Shown here: in pieces, positions 55,111 through 64,000 of the stretch
Position numbering within the stretch: the first letter of the stretch is position 1
Layout: each line of letters opens with the position of its first letter
The notes under the pieces: generated by a model
Databases searched by the model: none
Seen by the model: the letters and a program-made list of their open reading frames with translations, nothing else
Told to the model about the DNA's origin: nothing
NCBI GenBank assembly: GCA_036245525.1
Contig: BTPG01000007.1
Location: 122,418,375 to 122,482,374 of the forward strand
Source: Semisulcospira habei
Lineage: Eukaryota > Mollusca > Gastropoda > Semisulcospiridae
Direction: 5' to 3'
Length of the DNA: 64,000 nucleotides
Made by a program: the position numbers and the translations under genes

Positions 55111-57019
55111 GAACCCATTCAGCCCTGACGTACGGCAACAGGAGATGGGTCGACCATGATAATTCAAGGGTAGTGCCAGATTAGCTTGGCGCCTATCGGC
55201 GCCAAGCTAATCTGGCACTACCCTTGTCACAGTTATTGACTGTTTTGACAGTGGTAGTCGAAAGTTACCGAAGCACCGGTCAGTGTAGGAATAGTGAGTT
55301 GTTTTCATGTTGGTAGACACGGGTTAGTGTTCCTTGTTTTGCACGTGCGGGGCGCGCTAGTGGATGCGGTAGTGTGTTCACTGCCGCGTTTACCTTGTCG
55401 GTAGCAAGGGAATAATAGTTTAGTTCGCAGCTGTACTCGGTTAGACCAGGTTGTCTTGCCCAGCTGACTGTTTGGTAGTCGGTGACTGACCGTTGTGAGA
55501 GTCAGTGACACAGCGCCGATCCAGTCCCGTGGTCGTTGGAGGCCGGAGACTGGGGGGTGTTTTGCCTACGGGTGACGGTGTTGTGACGGGTCGCAGAGGA
55601 GGTAAGTGCGTTAAAAATCCCGCGTGCGGATGTTTTGTCATGTTATGGTTGTTATAGGTGCTTTGTACTATGTGCTAGGTCTAGGGGTATCGTGGGGGGA
55701 AAAGGAGAGTAGAACTCGAGGGGTGTTAAAGGGAAGTATTGTTTTGGCGTTGTTGTTTGGTTCTGTAATTATTAGTTGGTTTTAACTGTTTAGCGAAATG
55801 TTGCATTGGTTAGTGGAATGTGTTAGTGAAATGTTGTATTGGCTGGTGTGAAATGCGGAAAATGCCGTTAGGAAGGCTTTTTTTTATAATGGTTGAGAAC
55901 TTTCGTTGTTTTGGTTCATGTGTAAATGGAATGATTTGGAAAGCACGTGTCATAGGAGTGAAGGTCAAGTGCTTGAATGGTTGGCGGTAGTGTTTTTGTA
56001 AACCAAGCAGGGTGGGTATGGTGGTTAGCTGTTTTTAGGACCCTCTGGTTTATGTTGCTTACGGGGCCGTTTAGGCTTCTGCTTTTGTTTTGCATTTATG
56101 ACGTTCGGGGTCGGGACCGGTTGGAGGGCCGACGGGCATTAGGACCAACCACGCCTCGCTGGACCGGGTGTCGGCGTGGAAGGGGCGCGGTCATCTGTAC
56201 TGCCGAAGCTGCCGTGTCGCCATTGCAACCAGACCTCGCGCCAGGGAAACGGAGAGAGAGAGAGAGACAGAGAGAGAAGACCCGCGAAGCTGTACGACCG
56301 TTAAAGAAGCCGGACGGAAGGGATCCACAGGCGTTCGTCGACTTACCACGGTGGTCCCATACTTATTCAGCTTTACGTCACTCACTCTGCCTTGGTGTAG
56401 TTACATGATTCTTGTATTATGAACAGTATATTGTAAATAACGTTTTTCAGCCGTCAGTTCGCAGGGCTGTAACCTTTTATTATTATTGTGGAGCAACAGT
56501 GCTGCGTAGCGTGGGGGAGTGTTTGTGTCCACCACTCGATGCAATGCTGATGCTGTGGAAGTAGTATTAACCTTGACTTAGTTTTTTCCCTTTTGTTTTT
56601 CTTTTCTTTCTTTTTTTCCGGGAGGGGGAGGGGAGTAGGGGGCAGGGAGGGGAAGTGTCGGTGGGAAGTGTGGGAAGGAAGGAAAGGGGGGCTAGTTAGT
56701 GTAATAGTAATAAAGATTGAGTGTGCGTGTAAAGTAAATGTGTTGTGTTGCTTGTGCTGAGCTGTAACCTGTCTTGAGGCAAGACGCTAGGGTTCTTTAT
56801 CTATCTCTTTCTTCTCTTCTACTCCTAACCTTCATTCTCGTCTATCTCTCTAGTCGTGACGTTTTGGGGGTTCTACCTATCTTCCATTCTCGTCTGTCCC
56901 TCCCTAGTCGTGACAACCCTTGAATTATCATGGTCGTCCCATCTCCTGCAACTGGTGCATAGTCATTAGATGACACCTCCAAAATTTGGAAAATACGTGC
57001 GTCGGGCTGAATGGGTTAA
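55111..57019. repeat. Family A MITE split by an LTR-like insertion
   Basis: The left half (55111-55224) ends in CTGGCACTACCCT. The right half (56916-57019) resumes ACCCTTGAATTATCATGGTC and ends GCTGAATGGGTTAA. Joined they match the family A consensus, with ACCCT duplicated at the break. Confidence 0.88.
55225..56915. mobile_element. 1691-bp insertion with LTR-like ends, probable solo LTR
   Basis: Ends TGTCACAG and GTCGTGACA form a short inverted repeat with TG...CA. The 5-bp duplication ACCCT lies at 55220-55224 and 56916-56920. An AATAAA lies at about 56709. No protein homology was recognised (the 143-codon frame at 55977 has no motif) and no flanking second LTR. The last 120 bp contain two similar blocks ending CTAGTCGTGAC. 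Orientation not determined. Confidence 0.75.
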
Positions 57020-57324
57020 GAGAAGTCATTTGTATGGGGAAAAAAGCGCTGTCGGGACCTTTGAAAAACTGTTTCTGACGAGACGAGCGGAGACGACTGT
57101 ATTTCCAGACGCGAAATGTTCATTGAAGTTACTTTCGGTTTTTAAACAAACGTTTCCAAAGAGTCTCTTATGCTCATTCAGATTATAATACCTTACAATC
57201 ATTCAACATTCGTTAAACTATTTCCTCGAATGTGTGTGTGTGTTTGTGTGTTTGTTTGTTTGTTTAGGTTCGTGTGTGCGTGCATGCGTCTGTAAACACG
57301 GACAGTTGATCTGGATATGAGCGT

Positions 57325-57485
57325 ATAACCCATTTATTTTAGCCCCGACGCCCTACAGCAGCAGATGGATTGACCGTGATAATTCAAAGATAGTGCCAGA
57401 TCAATCCATCTTCTGCAGCTGGTACATAGCCGTTAGGTAACACCTTCAAAATTTAAGCAATGCGGGCGTGGAGCTAAATGGGTTA
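57325..57485. repeat. Family A MITE, hairpin half deleted
   Basis: Outer ends TATAACCCATTTATTTTAGC and GCTAAATGGGTTAA are present. One core arm (AAGATAGTGCCAGATC) remains and the centre is deleted. Confidence 0.8.
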
Positions 57486-57642
57486 AAAGAGAATTCGGCT
57501 CTCTGAAAGTCTCGTGTATTAGTTTCGTAAGAATACATCCTGAAACCATTTTTGGGGAAACGCTCGCATTCACCGGACACGTGCTGCAGTAGAAAGCCGC
57601 GCACACCGCATAATAACTACTGGGGAACACAGGACTTAGCGG

Positions 57643-57743
57643 CATGAATGAGCTTAGTCTTGGGCCAGCCACTAAGCATGGTGCTCCGGAGCTATAGCGG
57701 AGCACCTTGCATATTGGCTGGCGCAGGACTAAGCTCACTCATG
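57643..57743. repeat. 101-bp hairpin (family H)
   Basis: CATGAATGAGCTTAGTCTTG and GCTCACTCATG with inner GGTGCTCCG/CGGAGCACC arms around GAGCTATAG. Confidence 0.85.
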
Positions 57744-57777
57744 CAACTGGTCCAGAGCTGTGAAAAACTGATTTGAC

Positions 57778-57841
57778 GCAAGAGATATAGATTCTCATCA
57801 ACTCCTGCGACTGCAGGGGCACTTGAGAATCTGTCTCTTGC
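57778..57841. repeat. Family B hairpin
   Basis: Equivalent to 24392-24456 in the paralogous segment, so it predates the duplication. Confidence 0.8.
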
Positions 57842-57924
57842 AGTCGGCGCATGCCTTGACTGAGGGACGTGAGCATGACTCGATACTGAAAAGAAAATCG
57901 AGGAAATAAAAACAAAACCTGCGA

Positions 57925-58140
57925 ACTAAACCCATATAACCCCACGGCTGCATTTCCCAAATATTGGAAGTGTTACCTAACGACTGTGTGCCAGTTGCAG
58001 GAGATGGCTTGACCGTGATAATTCAAGGGTAGAGCCAGATTAGCTTGGCGCCTGAAGGCGCCAAGCTAATCTGGCTCTACCCTTGAAATATCATGGTCGA
58101 CTCATCTCCTGCTGCAGTGCGTTGGGGCAGAATTGGTTAA
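57925..58140. repeat. Palindromic MITE, family A, complete
   Basis: Starts TAAACCCATATAACCCC and ends GAATTGGTTAA. Core AGAGCCAGATTAGCTTGGCG and complement. Absent from the corresponding place in 24170-24810. Confidence 0.88.
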
Positions 58141-58410
58141 TCAGCAAAGCAAGTCTTGCAATGCCTGCTCGCGCCAGCTGACGCAGATTAAATTACTGCC
58201 CTTTTAAAGGCTAAAAGACGGCATGCGGCATGTCCATTTTAATGAAAAGCGAAATTTCATTTGAATACACCGAAATTCTTGCTTTTCACAAAATACACTT
58301 ACTGTCTCTTGCCATCACAGGACAGACTGGATCTAGGCAGCTCTAAGATTGTAGTGCTTGCATGACAAACAAGCCGAATACAGCTTGTATTGTGCAATAA
58401 CAAATTAATC

Positions 58411-58889
58411 AGAATGTACGGAGAGGGCCGTATAATTCTTAACACAATTGCCTTACTTTTTATCACAATTTTATAACATTTTTATTGTCATTCTGAAGCA
58501 GATAGCTTATCATAAAGAATACTTCCACAGCCAGATTATTCAGTAAACAATGAATAAATGAAAGAATGACTAAACGAATGAATAACTAAGTGAATGAACG
58601 AATCAATCAACCAACCAATCAATTAATCAATCAATTATCAAAAACCCAATCAATCAGTCAATCAGTAATTTAGTCAATCCACCCATCCATCCCCCAACCA
58701 CACAACAGACCAAACACACAATCAACCACACAACCATATAACCAACCAGTCTATCCCATCCGTCCGCCCATCCATCTTTCGCTTTAGCTCGTGGCTTTCC
58801 CATGTGCCGCGGCTCACCAGACACTAGTCTGAACAGTATCGGCCCATCCATATCCCGAATGTGCCTATGAGCCCGTGTCACCAAAAATG
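58411..58889. other. Intergenic with AATC/AATG-rich stretch
   Basis: Degenerate tetranucleotide tract (GAATGAAT, CAATCAAT, ACCAACCA) at about 58545-58760. No gene. Confidence 0.55.
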
Positions 58890-58956
58890 TGTGCTGGTCT
58901 GTGATTTTAGACCTTACGGCCTCAAGCCGCAGGGTCCAAAAGCACAGACCAGCACG
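58890..58956. repeat. Short hairpin (family I)
   Basis: GTGCTGGTCTGTG is answered by CACAGACCAGCAC around a CCTTACGGCC centre. Confidence 0.7.
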
Positions 58957-59098
58957 CAAACAGGCGACTGGTTTTCGGGCGCGAGGAGGACGCGCTATCA
59001 GTAATACACACCTGAACATGAAGATTATTTGGTTATTGCTGACGACATCGTAATATAAACACGGACTATTTTTTATACAGTTCCGACCTGTGTGTCGT

Positions 59099-59325
59099 TT
59101 AACCCCTTGACTGCTAGGGCAACGCGCACGCTGCCCGTCTGCAAAAGACATAAACCCTCATGAGCCCCCGCAGTCGCGGGGGCTCATGAGGATTTATGTC
59201 TCTTGTTAGTCCTGTGTTCTTGATGCCTAGGTTTGGTCCCAGTTGCATTGTGTTCTTCACAAAAATGTTGCTCTGTGTGCAGTGGTTTCAGACGCGCAAT
59301 TCGTGATCACAGCAGCGAAGGGGTT
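59099..59325. repeat. Family B MITE with both TTAACC ends
   Basis: Outer ends TTAACCCCTTGACTGC and GCAGCGAAGGGGTTAA. The hairpin core 59141-59206 has CCCTCATGAG arms around CCCCGCAGTCGCGGGG. It shows the full unit from which shorter family B copies derive. Confidence 0.85.
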
Positions 59326-59481
59326 AATGATCCAGTTGTATACAAAGGTTTTCAAGAGTTGGTGGGGGTCAACTACCATATGTCAAAATTTAAAAATAAA
59401 ATACAAAAAATAAAAATAAAAACCTCAACAACTGGTGTGAGAGAGAACGACAGTTTGAACATGTTGTTTTTACTTAAATCC

Positions 59482-59562
59482 TTAATACTGACGAGCAAAA
59501 CAAGTCACTAAAATGTTTCCGCAGATTCAAAGAATGCCGCATTTCTTTGCTCGTCAGAATTA
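59482..59562. repeat. Short inverted-repeat element (family J)
   Basis: TTAATACTGACGAGCAAA and TTTGCTCGTCAGAATTAA face each other across about 45 bases. Confidence 0.75.
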
Positions 59563-59629
59563 AAAGATTGACTTCTAGCGTTTACTGTTCCAGGATAAGG
59601 TAGATAAATATGTCTTTCCTTTTTTGGTG

Positions 59630-59700
59630 GTGTGTGGTGGTGTGTGGTGGTGGTGGTTGTGGTGATGGTGATGGTGATTGTGGTGATGGTGGTGGTGGTA

Positions 59701-59763
<63 letters not shown>

Positions 59764-59789
59764 TTGCGTGTGGGTGGGTGTGTGAGTGC

Positions 59790-59852
<63 letters not shown>

Positions 59853-59855
59853 TGG
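59630..59855. repeat. GGT-rich and (GT)n microsatellites
   Basis: GTGGTG tract to 59700, then two GT blocks (59703-59760, 59792-59850), followed by a G run. Confidence 0.95.
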
Positions 59856-59957
59856 ATGGTCGGAAGGGGGGGGGGGGGGAATCTACACCAACTAATAGTG
59901 TTTTTGAGTACGTATACTATATCCATTTTTTCAGTAAATCTATATCCATTTTTTCAG

Positions 59958-60110
59958 AGATGCCGCAGCTCAGAACCCCGGCCATACCTTCCCCTGCAGC
60001 CACTGCGGTCGAACCTGCCTGTCTCGGATTGGCCTCCGCAGCCACGAACAAGCCTGCAGACGTAGTGGGCAACTCCTATAAAATCTTCGTTCGCGAAGTC
60101 AAGCCAAGAG
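59958..60110 (+). pseudogene. LINE ORF2 C-terminal zinc-finger fragment
   Basis: One frame reads [20 protein letters not shown] then HEQAC, the C-x2-C-x12-H-x4-C type finger that closes ORF2 of several LINE families, followed by 3' UTR-like sequence. It is bordered by direct repeats of CTATATCCATTTTTTCAG (59940-59957 and 60112-60129), as expected for a target duplication of a very short LINE insertion. An extra copy of that phrase lies at 59918-59935. Confidence 0.6.
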
Positions 60111-60234
60111 ACTATATCCATTTTTTCAGTAAAACAAATTATATGGGGTAAGGGGGGAGTGGGGGGGGGGGGCTTTACCTACACTGTAAGGCTGTACAAA
60201 GCAAACAGCAAAATGTTAGTTAACTAGTTAGCTG

Positions 60235-60271
<37 letters not shown>

Positions 60272-60569
60272 AATAGGGTTTAACGCCGAGCAGGCAATTA
60301 ACGTCACCTCACGGCGGATCACGCGAAAAGAACGTAGAGTCCACTTCAAATGGACCCGGAACTACTGGTTTTCTACTTCAAACAGAGGAACACCCCCAAA
60401 CGTCCTACCTTATGTTAAAAGAAGCAATTCCTGGCCCAGCCCTACTACAACCATTCCATAGGTATAACATTAGGCCCCATGAAAACTTAACTATTCTATT
60501 GCCAGTAGTCGCACATTGTGATATTCAATGCTTACCTTTCACTACCGAGAAAGGGAACACGATCCAACT
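60111..60569. other. Intergenic with (GTTA)n
   Basis: GTTA repeats at about 60224-60271, then unassigned sequence with GGGTTTAACGCC. Confidence 0.5.
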
Positions 60570-60635
60570 GCAAGAGTCATAGATCCTCATGAGCCCCGGC
60601 GAATTCGGGGGCGCATGAAGATCTATGCCTCTTGC
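60570..60635. repeat. Family B hairpin
   Basis: GCAAGAGTCATAGATCCTCA with complement around CCCCGGCGAATTCGGGG. Confidence 0.8.
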
Positions 60636-60683
60636 TGAGACTAAATTTTATCCATGTTTCTTGGACGGCTTTGGCTTTGGGTC

Positions 60684-60737
60684 GTCATGAATTCCCCGCA
60701 ACTGCGGGAGGCTCATGGAGATCAGCGTCGCTTGCAG
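60684..60737. repeat. Degenerate family B hairpin
   Basis: GTCATGAATTCCCCGCAACT followed by GCGGGAGGCTCATGG; arms decayed. Confidence 0.55.
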
Positions 60738-61600
60738 CTGTACTGTGTTCATTTTTTTTTTCTTCTCGACAGCGGTTTTCATACGCCACTGCAGCGTGAA
60801 TTACAAAATGTGTATATATGCCTCTGTGCTGACGTAGCTCGTAGAGCATACTATGGTATTACGGGTCCTCTGTCTCAGACCCTCAAAAACCAACTGAGGT
60901 CTCGTCCGGGGATACTGCTAACGAGACATGACGTCGATAGGTGTACATAGACATATCGATCATACATCACTGCCATGAGATAATGCGCTCTTTTCTAAGA
61001 GGCGGGTAATGTCATGTGATACTCAAGTGTGTGTGTGGGTGTGTTTGCGTGTGTGCGTGTGTGTGTTATAAGGTAGTGCCGTCTCAGATTTTAAGCTCGT
61101 TTTATTTCTAGGTGAAAATTAACATTACAGATGGTTTGTGTATAATACTCGCTGTAGTAGGTTGGTGTGTTCTAGTCAGTCAAATGTATTTATTTGTTTT
61201 ATGTTCAAATTTGTTGTTTTTACGTCTGTTTTAAAAATCTCGTTGCAAAACAAATTTCCCATCTTGGGACAATAAAGGTATTCGTATCGAATTGTATAAC
61301 GTTATATCCAGACAGATTCTGAAGGGCCCTGTCCGCCAACGTATTTTCTGTCAACATGATTACTGTGCTAATCACACGCTGACACACAATACTGATAAAA
61401 GGGTTTTCTACTTTGTTGGCCTGCTCATACAAACGCGCTGTACAGCAATTTCTTATCAATAAACGCGTCAGACGTGTGCACAGATAAGTGTCCAAATAAC
61501 ATATAGGTTATTACTACAGTTGTGCACGTCATCACAAGTGCCTGCAACCCTGGACTTGGCTCGATCATGAGACTGATTTCTCGAAAACGCCCACAAATCT
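60738..61600. other. Intergenic, nothing recognised
   Basis: About 860 bp including a short GT-rich stretch (61026-61068). Short frames on both strands have no recognisable motif. Confidence 0.5.
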
Positions 61601-61667
61601 GTAAAAAGCATAGATCTTCATGAGCCCCCGCAATCCGCGGGGGCTCATGAAGATCTATGCCTCTTGC
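61601..61667. repeat. Family B hairpin, near perfect
   Basis: AAGCATAGATCTTCATGAGC and its complement around CCCCGCAATCCGCGGGG. Confidence 0.88.
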
Positions 61668-61978
61668 TGAAACCAGTTTCACTTCTAATTTCTCGGTAGA
61701 TGTAGGTCCTCACGCTTTCACCTTACGATGGATATTCGGTATGCTTAGATCATCGCGATACATTGAAGGACACTGAGGACATTTCAAACGAGTGCAAATT
61801 CTTTTCCGCCTTTATTGTGTCACCTGAGTTCGCTTGTACAAGTAACAGAATTTAAAGACAACAACTAATAGTAAGTCCACGGCAATTTTTCTTCAATAAT
61901 TTTTTTGTCAGTGATATTTATTTTATTTGCTGTGTGCGTTCTATTTTGTGCCCATGAACTGTTATTTTCAATGACGTC
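61668..61978. other. Intergenic, nothing recognised
   Basis: No gene or repeat recognised. Confidence 0.5.
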
Positions 61979-62192
61979 TTAACTCATTCTGCCCACGACA
62001 CACCACAGCAAGATATGGCTCGACCATGATAGTTCAAGGGCGGTGGCAGAATAGCTTGGCGCCTATAGGCGCCAAACTATTCTGCCACCACCCTTGAACT
62101 ATCATGGTCGATCTGTCTCCTGAATTGTAATTCGGGTCTCAGAGAACAACTCCAAAATGTCGATTTTTCCTACATCGGGCACAATGAGTTAA
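61979..62192. repeat. Palindromic MITE, family A, TTAACTCATTC variant
   Basis: Starts TTAACTCATTCTGCCC and ends GGCACAATGAGTTAA. The core GCGGTGGCAGAATAGCTTGG and complement are nearly perfect. Closest to 9631-9844. Confidence 0.9.
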
Positions 62193-62385
62193 TCATGCAG
62201 TTTGTACACGATTACGTGTGTGCTGATTTTGGCCTTTAAACCTTAAGGCTTAGGGCGGTAATGCCGAAGATAGCAGATCAGTCTACATGCCCACACTCTG
62301 CTTAATGATTGATTTTTTATCCTACCCCTTGTCACTCTTTATAAATATTTACTTTTATATGTATTGGTATTATTGGTGGCAGAGT

Positions 62386-63260
<875 letters not shown>

Positions 63261-63348
63261 TAGACAATACTCCAAACATCTCCAAGAGGCATAACTCCTG
63301 GGCTCATGAGGAGCTATGCTCCTTGGCGATGTTTGGAAAGTTGTCTAT
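63261..63348. repeat. Family B-related hairpin with longer arms
   Basis: Outer arms TAGACAATACTCCAAACATC and GATGTTTGGAAAGTTGTCTA enclose CCAAGAGGCATAACTCC and complement around GGGCTCATGAG. Confidence 0.82.
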
Positions 63349-63621
63349 AGTTGTGGCAGTTGCTTGCTATCCGCCATGACTTCGTTCTCGTTCGTTATGC
63401 GAAATAGTTCGTTGCTTAAGAACCTCGATCACCACTGTATAATAGGGCAAACTCATGTTTCGTGCTTCTTGACTTTGCAGGATCACACTGTGAACATCGT
63501 CCCTCAAGTTCAGCACATCATACTTAGATGTTGTGAAACGTTTGAGTTTTAGTCTTGATTTCTGAGAGTATGCTTGAAGCTACTGAGGGCTGAAGACTTT
63601 GCGACGTGTGCAGCAACGAAC

Positions 63622-64000
63622 ATGGCAGCGAGGGACGAAGATGTCTCCCAAGGTCCTGGTGCAAACGGCAACTCCTTCACGTGCGCCTTGTGTCACGAGG
63701 CCTACAAGAACCCTAAAATCCTTCCCTGCTTCCACACGTTCTGTCAGGAGTGTCTGTCCCCGTTGATAGATAGAGGTCGAGCAGGCAGCTTCACATGTCC
63801 GTCGTGTCGAAGAGAGATTGAAACTCCTTCAGATGGAGCGATTGGGTTTCAAAGCAACTTTTACATTCAGAGCGGAAACGAAACGACGACTGGACACGGA
63901 CCCGTCACGTGGTGTCCGAAACATCCGGACACAAAAGCGGACATATACTGTCTGAAGGACGACGTGATGGTTTGCGTCACGTGTTTTGCCAGGGAACACA
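63622..64000 (+). CDS. TRIM-like protein, N-terminal part (runs off the window)
   Basis: Start at ATG 63622 (MAARDEDVSQG); a possible acceptor GTGTGCAG lies at 63607-63614. Residues 21-62 are a C3HC4 RING (CALCHEAY, CFHTFCQECL, CPSC) with the same ILPCFHTFC phrase as the other three genes. A B-box begins at WCPKHPDTKADIYC and continues VCVTCFAREH to the edge. The frame is open for all 126 codons. It is the fourth TRIM-like member on the same strand, about 29 kb after the third; divergence in the linker suggests an older duplicate. Confidence 0.85.
   Translation, partial: MAARDEDVSQGPGANGNSFTCALCHEAYKNPKILPCFHTFCQECLSPLIDRGRAGSFTCPSCRREIETPSDGAIGFQSNFYIQSGNETTTGHGPVTWCPKHPDTKADIYCLKDDVMVCVTCFAREH

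Larger units (their letters stand above)
57280..58410 (+). repeat. Dispersed repeat, copy 2, with MITE insertions
   Basis: Collinear with 24170-24810 but about 490 bp longer. The extra sequence includes family A copies at 57325-57485 and 57925-58140 and a hairpin at 57643-57743. Confidence 0.7.

Noticed and set aside
55977..56408. 143-codon protein in the LTR-like insertion
   Set aside because: No recognisable domain, low-complexity Arg/Glu tail, and it lies in a segment with LTR ends.

Overview
This window is animal nuclear DNA, most likely from a lophotrochozoan and probably a gastropod mollusc. That guess rests on intron-poor TRIM-like genes in tandem, very many dinucleotide microsatellites, RTE-, CR1/L2- and L1-like LINEs, a DIRS-type retroelement and dense palindromic MITEs. 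No bacterial, plastid or mitochondrial signal is visible, and no tRNA, rRNA or CRISPR locus was found.

Host genes: four related TRIM-like genes (RING, B-box, coiled coil, with or without an NHL-like C-terminal region) lie on the + strand at 41-1831 (intact), 13718-14665 (C-terminus lost), 32517-34262 (one in-frame nonsense codon) and 63622 to beyond the end (partial). Two related exons coding for 9-residue Thr/Asp/Pro/Glu-rich repeats lie at 16342-17280 and from 36580.

Mobile DNA dominates. 2652-7884 is a full-length Ty3/Gypsy element on the minus strand with a 5-bp target duplication. Its gag is SCAN-like and integrase is missing. 18799-20962 is a 5'-truncated RTE-like LINE, 21147-22290 a CR1/L2-like fragment, and about 25560-30860 a nearly full-length two-ORF LINE with frameshifts. 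At least ten families of hairpin (palindromic) MITEs are scattered throughout, several with TTAA ends. One was split by a 1.69-kb insertion with LTR-like ends (55225-56915).

The most interesting region is 37501-54708, a 17.2-kb element with 269-bp terminal inverted repeats and TTAA target duplications, inserted inside the repeat-coding minisatellite. Each terminal repeat leads into a 7-codon first exon (MAQxMLT) followed by a splice donor, so the two ends feed two convergent genes. The right gene (minus strand) is an 11-exon, phase-consistent transposase of 537 residues with an apparently intact acidic triad; TTAA sites and the protein type suggest a Kolobok-like element. The left gene (plus strand) has a Cys-cluster exon and a final exon resembling the P2X7 receptor C-terminal zinc domain. 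A 6.5-kb DIRS-type tyrosine-recombinase retrotransposon (42539-49056), with inverted terminal repeats and an internal complementary region, sits in the last intron of the transposase gene.

The layout allows relative dating. The minisatellite was hit by the TTAA element, which was then hit by the DIRS element. A pair of paralogous segments (24170-24810 and 57280-58410) differs mainly by MITE insertions.
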